In this document: positions 34,437 through 45,289 of the stretch, piece by piece
Layout: every line of letters starts with the position of its first letter
Numbering within the stretch: the stretch's first letter is position 1
Assembly: GCF_014898055.3 (NCBI RefSeq)
Contig: NW_023603184.1
Location: forward strand, 115,496,615 to 115,560,614
DNA from: Talpa occidentalis
Taxonomy: Eukaryota; Chordata; Mammalia; Eulipotyphla; Talpidae
Length of the DNA: 64,000 bases
Direction of reading: 5' to 3'
Program-made: the position numbers and the translations under genes
The notes under the pieces: generated by a model
Database searches by the model: none
The model's input: the letters and a program-made list of their open reading frames with translations, nothing else
Told to the model about the DNA's origin: nothing

Positions 34437-34636
34437 GGGCCTCCCTGGTGGCCTGAAGGTTATCACTATCGCCCATACATTCTGAGTTTGATCCCTGACC
34501 AGGGAGCTAACCCACAAATGGTTAGCAGTGTATTTCAGTAAATCTGCTTGTTTTGCTCCCCGCTCTGTCCCTTGTGAATTCTCTCATCCCCTCATCTCCC
34601 GTGCCTACACCCCAGTTCTTCTATGCAAATAATAAA
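34437..34636 (+). repeat. tRNA-derived SINE, oldest tier, internally deleted
   Basis: Head GGGCCTCCCTGGTGGCCTGA, CCAGGGAGCTAACCCACA, then a jump to TTAGCAGTGTATTTCAGTA, and an end CTTCTATGCAAATAATAAA. The 'GACCTCTCCTG' block is deleted. The CCTGA/CTTCTATGCA features mark the oldest tier. Confidence 0.85.
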
Positions 34637-34749
34637 TGGAATAATTTATTTCCTTCTGCAGGTCATGAACATGGTACATCCCTCATTCAGGCCTTATTTG
34701 TAACCTTTAAGGGATTTTGTAACCTTTGAAAAATTTTAAAGAATTTATT

Positions 34750-35605
34750 ATGTATTCACTGTAGATTTATGTAAGGGGACTTCATTGATATTTTTGTTAC
34801 TATTATAAATGATTTCTTTTTGTCTAATTGTTGTGAAGAGAAACTGCAAATTTTTATATGCTGATATCATATTCTGCTTCTTATATCTTTTTATTTACTT
34901 TTGTGCTTGTCTTTTTTTTTTTTTTTTTAATAGAGGCATGTTTTTATTTATTTATTTATTATATTTGTTTGTTTTGTTTATACATGCACTGGGTACAGTC
35001 AGAAGCGCGGGAGGGTGAGAGAATTCACCAGAGCCAGAGCGGGGAGCAGAGCAGGCAGAAGGGCTGAAGTACACTGCTGAGGGGAGCAGCGGGTGGCAGG
35101 AGAGGTCTGCGCACCATGTGGGATCCTCCTCCGGTGGCCGGGGAGCAGCCGGGGATCGAACCGGCGCCGCAGAGGCCGCGGGCAGCTTCGCAATCCAGCG
35201 CTCAACCGCTGCGCCACCGGGGAGGCCCCCTGTGCTTGTCTTTTATTGACTAGAACCTACAGTGTTCTGTGTCAATAGTAATGAGAATCTTTATCTTGTC
35301 CCTATATATAAAAGGAATGTTTGTGAAATATGTATATATATGATTCTTCCTGTAGGATTTTGATTAAGAACTTTATGAAAGTAAGGGATTCCCTTCTATT
35401 TCTAGTTTTCCTAATGACAGCTTTTTATCTTATCTATTTATCAGCTTCCTTTTAATCACATTCTTTTTCTACACCTAGTGAGTTGGTTATGTGCCTGCCT
35501 TTAGACTTTATTTTCCTGGAATGAATGAACCCTACTTTATCATAACATGTTGTTGCTATTGTTCCTTTTGTTGTTGTTGCTTTTTTATTTATAGCATGTT
35601 GGTTT
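34750..35605 (-). mobile_element. old L1, ORF2 reverse transcriptase region, antisense (part 1)
   Basis: Antisense ORF2 blocks such as GAAACTGCAAATTTTTATATG, GAACCTACAGTGTTCTGTG, AATCTTTATCTTGTCCCT and TGGAATGAATGAACCC follow L1 order. No open frame. Split by the SINE at 34916-35230 and ended by the solo LTR at 35606; it resumes at 36223. Confidence 0.65.
34916..35230 (-). repeat. tRNA-derived SINE, young copy, long-tail subfamily
   Basis: Target-site duplication TGTGCTTGTCTTTT at 34902-34915 and 35231-35244. Its 3' end reads GCATGTATAAAC..., then ACATGCCTCTATT and an A-tract on the minus strand, as in the copies at 25712, 37511 and 46368. Confidence 0.95.
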
Positions 35606-36222
35606 TGGTGTGGGTTGACTGAGGAGTACTCCAGGACCCCCAAACCTGCATGCTCTAAATGGACTTTGCCATCCACCATATAAAGACAAACATACTCTTA
35701 GTGTGTGAGACCTTTAATACAATTAGTGTGCAATAAAGAGAAAAGAAAGAATATAGTTAAAAGTTTTTAATTAAAAATCCAAAATTCAGTTAAACAACAG
35801 GGTTGCCTCAAAGCAGAATGCCAAGACCCAAAGGCTTGTGAAAAGTCTAAGGTACCTTTTGGTGGGGACCCATAGGAAAGGGACAGAAGGGGTCAGGAAA
35901 GTCTGGAAGGAAAAGAGCAAAATCACAATAAAAGTCAAGATAAAGGCTGCCATTGTCATCCTCCCCGGGGGCCTCTCACCCACATCCCTGTCTCTTTCAA
36001 GTGTCTCCTTCCATGTCCCCCAAGTTCTTGGTACAAGTTCAAGGCCAAGAAACAAGAGCAGTTTCTTCATGTCTCTCTGCTCCATGTGCCTCTTCCAGGT
36101 TGTTGTCTTGATCTCCTTTCTTCTTCCAGTTTTCTCTGGCTTCTCTCTGCCCAGCTCCACTCTTTCTTAGTGTGGGACAGGGAACCTGGAACCTCCCCTT
36201 TTCTAGAGATGACCCTGTTACA
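35606..36222 (-). mobile_element. solo LTR of an endogenous retrovirus (family B)
   Basis: A 617-bp block with TG...CA ends (TGGTGTGGG at left, CCCTGTTACA at right) and near-identical 5-bp flanks GGTTT (35601-35605) and GGTTC (36223-36227). It cleanly interrupts an antisense L1. Minus orientation is favoured by a TATTAAAGG poly(A)-like signal near its end on that strand. It is not the family at 7876 and 10487. A 124-codon frame (36160-35786, minus) has a basic N-terminal part and one hydrophobic segment (AAFILTFIVILLFSF); I do not recognise it and doubt that it is expressed. Confidence 0.65.
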
Positions 36223-37215
36223 GGTTCAATTAGCAAATCTTTCATTTAGTATTTTTGCATCTTTGTTAATATATGAAATTTATCCATAATTTCCTTTTTT
36301 TCTGTTATCATCAGATTTGGTATGAAGGCTCTGCTATCATTATAAAATAAATTGAGCAGTTTTCCCATTAAGTGGAGATTATAGGTTTCTTATGAACCTT
36401 CCCTGCAAACAGTTTAGACTTAGCCAATTTTGAAAGGTGTTTTTTAAAAATAACTGATTAGATTTCCTTAGTACCTATTGGTCCATTAAAGTTTTCTTTC
36501 ATGTTGTGCATTTTTGAAGTCTTGTATTTTTCTAATATTTGTTTTCTTTTCATAAAATTTTCAAATTTACTAACTGGTAGTAATTTATGATATTTTGTCA
36601 CAACTTAAGAAATGTCTAATTCTTTTGGCTGCCTTCACCTTTTTTTTTTTACCTAGAACATTGTTTATTTACATCTTCATCCCTCTTTCTCTCAACCTTT
36701 TCATTCAGTTCTAAATACTTTAAAATTTTCCTCATGATGTTCCCCTTAATTTGTTTATAATAATAAACAAAAAACAGTCTCACAAAAAACACCCAACATA
36801 TTATACACAAATGTATTTATCTGCATTCATGTGTGCACAGTACACACATGTATGTGTAGGTACATAACATGTATATACACACAAATATCTTCAAATGGTA
36901 TTCATTTTTATGCAGTCAATTTTATTTACAACTTATTTAACCTAAATCTCTATATTTAATGCTTGTTCTTCCTTCTTTCCTGCATCTCCAAACCTCCATC
37001 TGGAATCATTTCCTTCTGATTTAGAGTGGGTGACCACTTCTCTCAGCTTTATTTATATGAAAACATCCTTACATAGCCTTCACTTTTAAGAAAATTTTCA
37101 TTAGTTACAGAATTTTTCTAGCACTTCAAAGCTATCATTCCAATGTCTTCTGTTGTTTTTGTTGTTGAGAAGACAGCTGAGTGGTGTTGTTGCTGTATAT
37201 ATATTATAGGTAACA
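36223..37215 (-). mobile_element. old L1, antisense (part 2, ORF2 to 5' region)
   Basis: Resumes with AGTATTTTTGCATCTTTG (ORF2) and goes on to TTTCTAGCACTTCAAAGC and ATTCCAATGTCTTCTG, which belong to the 5' region of old L1s. No frame is open. The middle (36620-37000) is weakly assigned. Confidence 0.55.
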
Positions 37216-38232
37216 TGATTTTAAGATTTATCTCTTTTGGATGTGGAGATAAAGGAACCCTTTTACACTGCTGATGGGAATGCAAACTGGTCCAACCACT
37301 ATGGGAAGCTGTTTGGAGGACTTTCAAATTACTAAAATGGATCTACCATATGACCCAGCAATTCCACTCCTAGAAATCTATCCAAAAGACAGAAAAACAC
37401 TAATTTGAAAGGAAAACTGCATGCCTATGTTTATTGCAGCACCATTTACTATAGCTAAGATATGAAAACAATCCAAATGCCCGATGACTGGATCAAGAAG
37501 ATGTGGTATACGGGCCTCCCCGATGGCGCAGCGGTTGAGCGCTGGGTTGCGAAGCTGCCCGCGGCCTCTGCAGCGCCGGTTCGATCCCCGGCTGCTCCCC
37601 GGCCACCAGAGGAGGGTCCCACATGGCGCGCAGACCTCTCCTGCCGCCCGCTGCTCCCCTCAGCAGTGTACTTCGGTCCCTCTGCCTGCTCTGCTCCCCG
37701 CTCTGGCTCTGGTGAATTCTCTCGCCCTCCTGCGCTTCTGACTGTACCCAGTGCATGTATAAACAAAACAAACGAATAAATAAATAAAAACACATGCCTC
37801 TTTATAAAAAAAAAAAAAAAGATGTGGTATATAGACACAATGGAATACTACTCAGTGATCAAAAAAGATAAACTCAGGCCATTCGAAGCAACATAGATTA
37901 AACTAGCAAGGATTCTGTTTAGTGAAATAAGTAAGAAGGAATAAGAAAAATATTGAATGGTATTAATATAGGACGAATATGGTGGAAACCGATATGGGGT
38001 CAAATATGGGATCAAAAAACACAACAAAATTTCCAGACAACTATATGTCTGAGGCATACAGCAGGAAAGAAGGGGAGAGCACAAGGGACTATGGTGATGG
38101 TTCGCAGGTGATATGGTGGTGGGAGATTTACAGGGACCACACCTGAGGGGAGAAATCAAATACTGTACAAAAATGAACAATGATGTAAGAAAACTAGAAG
38201 TTAATAATAAAAAATATTTTTAATTAAAAAAA
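37216..38232 (+). mobile_element. L1 3' end (ORF2 C-terminus and 3' UTR)
   Basis: Sense L1: ACACTGCTGATGGGAATG, ATATGACCCAGCAATTCC, GCACCATTTACTATAGC, GGAATACTACTCAGTG, then a 3' UTR with GGTGGAAACCGATATGGGG and an A-rich end. It is split by the SINE at 37511-37818. It lies head-to-head with the antisense L1 on its left. Confidence 0.88.
37511..37818 (+). repeat. tRNA-derived SINE, young copy, long-tail subfamily
   Basis: Inserted into the L1, with perfect target-site duplication AAGATGTGGTATA at 37498-37510 and 37819-37831. A box TGGCGCAGCGG at 37524-37534, B box GGTTCGATCCC at 37578-37588. The 3' end has GCATGTATAAAC, (AAAT)n, ACACATGCCTCTTTATA and an A-tract. Confidence 0.96.
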
Positions 38233-38243
38233 TATTTGTCTCG

Positions 38244-38530
38244 GGCCTCCCTGGTGGCTCAGGCGATTGAGCGCTGCACTCCCTGGTGCACTCAGGCGAT
38301 TGAGCGCTGCGATTGTCCGCAGCCTCTGCAGTGCCGGTTCGATCCCGGCCGGCGGCGAGAATCCCACATGGCGAAGCAGACCTCCCCTGTCTCACCCGCT
38401 GCTCCCCTCAGCAGTGTATTTTGTCAGTCTGCCTGTTCTGTTCCCTGCTCTGTCTCTAATCCTCTCACCCTCCCGCGCATCTGGCCTGTACCCCAGTTCT
38501 TGTATAAGTAAATAAATCTTAAAAAAAATT
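38244..38530 (+). repeat. tRNA-derived SINE with duplicated A-box segment
   Basis: The head segment CTCCCTGGTG...CAGGCGATTGAGCGCTGC is present twice in tandem (about 38249-38310), giving two A boxes before the single B box GGTTCGATCCC at about 38336. The tail is AAATAAATCTTAAAAAAAA. It lies at the A-rich end of the L1; only a short possible duplication (TTGTCT) flanks it. Confidence 0.88.
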
Positions 38531-38569
38531 GTCTTTTTGTTAGTTTGTTTGGCAGTTTTGTAATTATAT

Positions 38570-40130
38570 GCCTTAGTGCGTTTCCTTTATGTTTACTTTG
38601 CCTATAACCATTCTTTTTAATATGTGGCTCATTATCATTTTTGAAAATTCATTAGCCATCACCACTTCAAAGGTTGCCTCTTTACCTTTTTCTCTTTGTT
38701 TTTGGGAAACCTAGTTGTGTGTATATATATTGACTGTCTTGCTGTTATTTCTTTATACTGCTTTTTTAATTTTTCATTCTTTTTCAATTTGGAATTTTCC
38801 TATTAGTAATCACTTCTGAAGTGTCTGTTAAGCTCCTTTATATAGTTTTTAGTTCCCTGCCAAAATTCTAAATCTTGTTTGTAGTTCCTTGAAGATAAAG
38901 TTATTTTATGTTTTCATAGTTGATAATATTTGTGTCACTGTATTTCTTTTTATAATCTATTATTTCTCTTACTACTTTAACATGTTCTTAGTTATGCCTA
39001 TTTTTTTTTGTTTTTTTTTTTTCATGTTGAGTGCTAGAATTGAATATAAATGATTGTAGAAATATTCTGAGGGTTACTGTAATGTTTTTCCTACAGGGAG
39101 GACTTACTTTTGAAGGCATGAGTGAGCCTAGATTATTTTAATTTAATGAAGTTATTGAGGTGATTTGAAGCTAGCTGTTGTTCTACTTTAGTTTTACCCT
39201 TACTTCTAGAGGATAGCATTTTGGGATGCCCCCTAAGTTGGGGATATCTCTTATCTCCATACTGCAACTTAATTGCTCCTGATTTTCTCCTGCTAACCCT
39301 GTAAGTTTGTGAAAATCTCAGTTTAGCATTTAGTCTATTGGCTGATTCTTCAGGAATCAATACATGTCCTAGATGCCAGGCTCCCAACCAGTGTTTGCAG
39401 TCCTGACTTAGCCCTATAATTCTTCATGGCTGTCTGATACCAACTTTTCTAATTGTTCTCACCAGGTGCATTGATTAAAATTATGAGGTTCACCGTTACA
39501 GGAAATACAATTTTTCAAATCTTGAAAGACTTTATTACTATTAGCTATTTGAGTTTCTTGAATTAATAGATTATCTTTCATAAATTCCATAAAATGTTCA
39601 ACCATTATCTTTTAAAAGTTTTGATCTCTATCTTCTTTCCTCCTGAAACTTCGATTAGTTATGTTAGACCCATTCTATCCTTTAAATAAATTACCCTCCC
39701 TTTTATATATTCTATCTTTTTATGTCCTGGTGCTACATTCTGGATACTTTCTCCTTCCTTATCTTAGAGGATACCAATGCTCTCTTCAACTATAGTAATC
39801 TACAAGTTAACCTAGCCATTTAATTCTTAGTTTGGTACATCACATTTTTTTCAGTCTTAGAGGTTTTATTTACTTCTTTTCAAATAGGATCTAATAATTT
39901 TTATAGGTTCTTATTCCTTGCAGATTTTTCTCCCCCAAATTATCCTTTATTTAGCATAGTAAGCATATAATTGTCTTATAGTCTATGGCTAATAATTCTG
40001 ATCTGAAAGTTTGCTGATCTGTTTCTTTTTCTGTTTTTCCAGTTCTTATGTGTAGTGCTTTGTTTTTCCATTTATTTGGTTATATTTGGCTGCCTTGTAG
40101 CCATTGTACTTAAAAAAAATATTATGGACC
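38570..40130 (-). mobile_element. ancient L1 5' region, antisense, tentative
   Basis: T-rich sequence with blocks GATCTCTATCTTCTTTCC, CTCTCTTCAACTATAG, AAGCATATAATTGTC and GCTAATAATTCTGATCTG, which match my memory of the 5' untranslated part of old L1M elements read in antisense. Boundaries are uncertain and the left half is weaker. Confidence 0.4.
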
Positions 40131-40316
40131 TGTGAGATCCAACCTGACCTGGCCTCTCTGATCACCTCCCTACCTTCCCCTTTTCACTCCTCCTTAATAT
40201 CACCAGAACCCCCAGGCTAGTTTCGCTGCTTTATCTTATTAACAAGATCTTTGAAACACAATTTGGGAAGCACAGACTAGTGAGTAGGTAAATATTCCTC
40301 AAAATCTCATAAGGTA

Positions 40317-40591
40317 GGGCCTCCCCTGGTGGCGCAGGCGGTTGAGCTCTGCGCTGTGAAGGTGTCCACAGCCTCTGCAGTGCTGGTTCGATCCTGGCCG
40401 GCCAGCGAGGGTCCCACGTGGTGTGTCTCGCCCGTGGCTGTCTCGCCTGCTGCTCCCCTCAGCAGTGTATTTCGTCAATCTGCCTGTTCTGCTGCCCGCT
40501 CTGTCTCTGGTGAATCCTCTCACCCTCCCATGCATCTGGCCTGTACACTGGTTCTTGTATAAATAAATAAATCTTTAAAAATATATATATA
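40317..40591 (+). repeat. tRNA-derived SINE, intermediate-age copy
   Basis: Target-site duplication ATAAGGTA at 40309-40316 and 40592-40599. Body altered around GTGGTGTGTCTCGCCCGTGG. The tail ends in an (AT)n run after AATCTTTAAAA. Confidence 0.92.
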
Positions 40592-40699
40592 ATAAGGTAT
40601 TGTCATTTTGTTAAACTGAAGAGTAAAAGGAATATCATTAAGCAAAACTCATGTACTTCTAGGAATACCTGGTAACTGTCATCAAAGCAATTCAAAACA

Positions 40700-40835
40700 G
40701 TTAAGACCTGACTCTTAAGAGTTAGGAAATATCAGGCTTGTATCTTAGTTTGACCCCTTCCTAGATAGGTGACAACATGAAAACTATATGACCTCTCTAA
40801 TCCTCCTTATATGTAAAATTAGTACAGGCAACATG
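40700..40835 (+). repeat. MIR fragment
   Basis: 'TATCTTAGTTTGACCCCTTC' to 'ATGACCTCTCTAATCCTCC' and ATATGTAAAATTAG fits a sense MIR core. Confidence 0.6.
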
Positions 40836-40869
40836 TACACATTGTAGTTACCACTGTTTAATTAAATAA

Positions 40870-42360
40870 CACCAGTTCCCCAAAACACAGGTCAAATTTC
40901 AGTTATCACATGTAGTAACTGAAAAATTGCACAATACAGAAATTTAACTGCTACCTCTGGATCCTCGTATCACAGTGTAAGTAATGGAAGCACATCAAAA
41001 TCAGCAACCAGTCCTATCACTTCTTTCAGTGTGTCAGTGATTGGTCCCATTGAGTCTGTTGTTTAGTTCATGCACAGAGAGAAAAGCCTATAGTTGTGTG
41101 GCATCCTTAACTGCCAGTGATGAACCCTTGTGATTTTACAAAAATGGCTAACCAAAAGAAGAAATTGGGGCCTCCCTTGTGGCCTAGGGGTTAAGTCTTA
41201 GTGCTACCACCACAACGGTCCTCTGTGTAGGCCAGAGTTCGATCCGCAGCCAAGGAGCTAACCCATGTGGTGCAGCAGACCTCTCCTGTCTCACCTGCTG
41301 CTCCCCTCAGCAGTGTATTTCAGTAGCTCCACCTGTCTGCTCCCCACTCTGTCTCTGGTGAATCCTATCACCCCCCACCCTGCACCACTGGCCTACAACC
41401 CAGTTCTTCTATGCAAAAATAAAAATTAAAAAAAAATTGGCTAAAAAGAGAAAATGCAGCAAAGAAATAAAAAGTGATGATGCTGGAAATGAAGTTAAAT
41501 CAAACGTAAGTAGAATTGTAGAAGAGAAATAGTGTTAGAATGTTGACATTGCTGCTACTGGAGAAACCCAAGGCCTACAACCAACGGAACTTACAGAAAG
41601 CAGCAACCTTATCGACACAAATGAGGTATGGGGTGAAGAAGAACCTCGCCTTACTGCTCAGACTAGTCGAGCAATCAAGTTAATAGCAGAAGAAAAGGAC
41701 AAATTTGATTACATATGTGTAAAGAATCTATGGCATATATATTCTAATGCCAGTGGGGCAAAATGATGGTATATATCCTGAGCTAGGAAAACCACTTGGG
41801 TTTCTCTCTTCTCAAGAAGAGAGAAAAAAGACCAACACAATGAGGAAAGGGAGACTCATATGGCAAAGAGCCGAAGTTCTGCAATTAAATGTTTACCCTG
41901 TCAAATAGATAGGTTTTTCTGATATAAAGTTTTTTTCTCATAAAAATTCTTAATTGGGGTAAAACCCTCAATTTTCATTCTTCTCTGTAGTTAAGGGATT
42001 GGTAACCCTTTCTTGTGAGCCTGCAGGGCCTTATTTGACCTTAGCTCAATATCCACATGCCAAAATGATACATCTTAGGAGGCAGGCCTGTCCTTCGGAG
42101 GGAAGCAGTTGTGATAAAAAAGAGAAAGCTGTCCCAGAGGAAGGATGCTGGCAAAAATTTCACATTAAAAGAAGTCTCAGAAATATTTTATGACATTGAA
42201 AGCACAAAGAATAAAATATAAGTTGATCAAAACTGGAAAAGAAATATGACAATTTTCCAGCTCATAGAAAAGATACTCTGTTGTAAATTATGTGACTAGA
42301 AGAGGAAGGTTGGGATTGTTCAATATTCATCATATTTTTTTTTTACAAAGAAATAAGTCA
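40870..42360 (+). mobile_element. decayed Tigger/pogo-like DNA transposon
   Basis: Near the right end the plus strand encodes SFTLKEVSEIFYDIES (42159-42206 region), then MTIFQLIEKIL, the C-terminal pattern of Tigger-type (pogo) transposases as I recall it. Upstream frames include KSDDAGNEVKSN and GLQPTELTESSNL, also suggestive. All frames carry stops. A SINE sits at 41169-41431. I did not identify the terminal inverted repeats. Confidence 0.5.
41169..41431 (+). repeat. tRNA-derived SINE, oldest tier
   Basis: Has the oldest-tier features GTGGCCTAGGGGTTAAGTC, GAGCTAACCCATGTGG, CAGTAGCTCCACCTG and CTTCTATGCAAAAATAAA. Flanks GAAATTGG and AAAATTGG suggest a short target-site duplication. A small extra insertion lies near ACGGTCCTCTGTG. 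Confidence 0.88.
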
Positions 42361-42663
42361 CTTTAGTTCTATATGTTTTCAATATTTTAAATTATTCTCT
42401 TTTGGGGTGAAGGACATTAAAAATATTTTTTAAATTACCAATATAACAAGCTATTGGTATTATGAATCCATAAATTTCATTATACATTTTGAATCAACTG
42501 TAAGAGAATTTTTAAAGTTTCTGCAAAACTTTTTTGAAGTTGATGGAAATTGTAATTTTCTCGATTAAGATCTCTGTTCAGTTTCACCTTGCACTGTCAC
42601 TTTCACAGTCCTATATCACCAGGCAAAAGGAAGATGACTGTATTATAAAAGGATTTTACTTTT

Positions 42664-42944
42664 TTTTTTTATTTTTTTATTTTTTTTATTTATTTATACA
42701 AGCACTGGGTACAGTCAGAAGCGCGGGAGGGTGAGAGAATTCACCAGAGCCAGAGCGGGGAGCAGAGCAGGCAGAAGGACCCAAGTACACTGCTGAGGGG
42801 AGCAGCGGGCGGCAGGAGAGGTCTGCGCGCCATGTGGGACCCTCCTCTGGTGGCCGGGGAGCAGCCGGGGATCGAACCGGTGCTGCCGAGGCCGCGGGCA
42901 GTTTCGCAACCCAGCGCTCAACCGCTGCGCCACCCGGGAGGCCC
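42664..42944 (-). repeat. tRNA-derived SINE, young copy, family reference
   Basis: The best bounded young copy: a perfect 17-bp target-site duplication AAAAGGATTTTACTTTT at 42647-42663 and 42945-42961. On the minus strand it reads head GGGCCTCCCGGGTGGCGCAG, A box, B box GGTTCGATCCC, a non-tRNA body with CACATGGCGCGCAGACC and CAGTGTACTTGGGTCC, and a tail of (AAAT)n without a separate 3' flank. The tRNA-like head, internal promoter and tail are those of a Pol III retroposon moved by L1. CpGs are mostly intact, which points to recent insertion. Confidence 0.96.
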
Positions 42945-42961
42945 AAAAGGATTTTACTTTT

Positions 42962-43539
42962 AAGGTCATCTGGCAGACTAATGAAATAATGCATGTCAAA
43001 TACAAGGTCTGCCATATATTAATTCTAAAGGAATGTTGTCTATTTTATGTTATTACTATCAGTTGCTTTATCATTTAGGAATTTTGAAGACTTGGTGTGG
43101 TTATGTATTACTTTAAAATTGTAACTGTATACTTTAATTGTTGGAAATTATCTAAATATATATTTTCCAAATTTAAGTATTTCCTCTAGAAAAATTAGCG
43201 ATAGCTATCTCACCCTTCCAAAACATCCACAAAACTTCTGAGTCATTCATGAAATGAAAACTCTACATTTATAGGCATTTCTATTAGAAACATAATTCAA
43301 ATGCATTACAAATGAAACATTGTTTCATTTCCTTATTTTTGTCTTATCTCTGGGTTTCCCTTTAAAAATAAAATGTGCCAGTCTCTTTCAAGAATAAGGC
43401 CTTTAAGGATTAAAATATGAGTATTTCTTTAAAACCCATTTGGGAAACTACTAGTAGAAGTACATGATTACAGAAATGTAGACTTTTCAGAGTAATCAGC
43501 ACAGCAAGGCTGATTTTTAAATGAAGGTCTAAAGACCAT
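42962..43539. other. unassigned AT-rich DNA
   Basis: No gene or repeat recognised. Confidence 0.4.
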
Positions 43540-43577
43540 CCCCCCCCCCCCCCCTCTCAAAAAAAAAAAAAAAAAAA
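43540..43577. repeat. C15 and A19 homopolymer pair
   Basis: Fifteen Cs (43540-43554), TCTC, then nineteen As (43559-43577), immediately before a SINE insertion. Confidence 0.9.
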
Positions 43578-43584
43578 GCAGTTG

Positions 43585-43859
43585 CGGGCCTTCCCGGTGG
43601 CGCAGTGGTTGAGCGCTGGGTTGCGAAGCTGCCCGCAGCCTCTGCAGCGCCGGTTCGATCCCCGGCTGCTCCCCGGCCACCGGAGGAGGGTCCCACATGG
43701 CGCGCAGACCCCTCCTGCCGCCCGCTGCTCCCCTCAACAGTGTACTTCTGCCTGCTCTGCTCCCCCCTCTGGCTCTGGTGAATTCTCTCACCCTCCCGTG
43801 CTTCTGACTGTACCCAGTGCTTGTATAAATAAATAAATAAATCTTTAAAAAAAAAAAAA
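43585..43859 (+). repeat. tRNA-derived SINE, young copy
   Basis: Flanked by GCAGTTG at 43578-43584 and 43860-43866, with A-runs before both. The body has a small deletion (TCGGTCCT missing after GTGTACT). Ends in (AAAT)n, CTTTA and an A-tract. Confidence 0.94.
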
Positions 43860-43866
43860 GCAGTTG

Positions 43867-44795
43867 GAAACAGAGAAAGGTAAATGTGTAATTATTATTT
43901 GTTGGTTCTATTGAAATTTAAAATATACCTGGAATAATTTTTCTTTTTTGCTACATGATTGTGAGCAGTTTTGTGAGTTTTGGTGTTTTGTTTTGAAGAA
44001 CAATTTATCTGCTATAGACTGTAGCTAGGCTACTGAAGTGAAAGAAACAATGTGCCTAGTATCAGCTCCTGTCATAAAAAATAATGTCTTTAACCACTAA
44101 TATGGTAAACTGCTTGTGATGACATATCCTTGAAGCAGTTTAGCTAAGACTGCAACCTAGTGGTGAGTTTGTTGTTAGGGGGAAAAAAAGTACATTCATT
44201 CTGGACCATTGATGAATCCTGTATTTAATTGAAATGAGAATGAATCCATTTTTTAAAAGTCCGCTTATATCCTTCTTGTTAAGAGTGATCTTCATGTTGG
44301 AGGTGGGCTAAGAATGAAAAAAGATAACTGTAATCAGATCCCTGAAGCTGTTTATGTAGCATTTTCTACCTTCTCTGAAACTTCTGCTCCTTTGAATTCC
44401 TTTGTCTTTTTAAAGATGAAGTAAGACCTTGACCAGACTACTGTAGTCTACCTTCTAGTACTAGCTGAACAAATTTCTTTCTTTCTTTCTTTTTTTGGCT
44501 GCTTAATCAGTTCTACCTTAGATTTTTATTTGCTTTTATTTTGTAATTGAAGGGACTTAGATCATACTCTTACTCAACAGTAACATTCAATATTTTGCAG
44601 TTTGACGTAGTGTAGTCCTTAGAAATGCTTATTACTAATTGTATTACTATTTCATATTGCTTTGTATTGATATGGAAAAAAAATTATTCACATTGTAATA
44701 TTCAAATTTTGTTCTTGTTATAACAGATGGTTATTTTTGTTGCACAGTATATAGAATGTCCAAGAAATATTTCTGTATTAAATTTTGAATCTTTT
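43867..44795. other. unassigned AT-rich DNA
   Basis: No repeat is recognised. The sequence is of the sort seen in long 3' UTRs, but there is no coding sequence, no poly(A) tail and no target-site duplication to support a retrocopy. A (CTTT)n tract lies at about 44478-44495. Confidence 0.35.
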
Positions 44796-44811
44796 AACTA
44801 TTGTATATCTT

Positions 44812-45071
44812 TTTTTTAAAGATTTAATTTATACAAGAACTGGGGTAGTCAGAGGCGCGGGAGGGTGAGAGAATCACCAGAAATAGAGTGGGGAGCAGAA
44901 CAGGCAGACAGACCGACGACACTGCTGAGGGGAGCAGTGGGCGAGACAGGAGAGGTCTGCTGCACCATGTGGGAATCTCCCTGGCTGGCCAGAAACTGAA
45001 CCCATGCTGCAGAGGCTGGGGACAGCTTCACAGCACGACGCTCAACCCGCCTCACCACCAGGGAGGCCCCC
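44812..45071 (-). repeat. tRNA-derived SINE, intermediate-age copy
   Basis: Target-site duplication AACTATTGTATATCTT (44796-44811) and AACTATTGTATACCTT (45072-45087), one mismatch. The B box is altered to CAGTTTCTGG-like sequence, so Pol III activity is doubtful. Confidence 0.93.
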
Positions 45072-45289
45072 AACTATTGTATACCTTAATCTCATTTAAA
45101 AGTCTACCTATATTTTAATCTGTTTTCCTCATTTTTCATCAGTCTTTCTTAAGCATATTCTTAAAAACAAGTTTAATCATTGGTTCTTGATTTTATTGTC
45201 AAATCATCCTTATTCCCTAGTGCTGTATTTCTTGTTAGCTTATATAGCTTTCTTTTTATATAGTTACATTTTACCTGCATGTTTTTTTT

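Noticed and set aside
43867..44795. A processed pseudogene made of a 3' UTR
   Set aside because: The feel of the sequence suggested it, but I found no poly(A) tail, no target-site duplication and no coding part.
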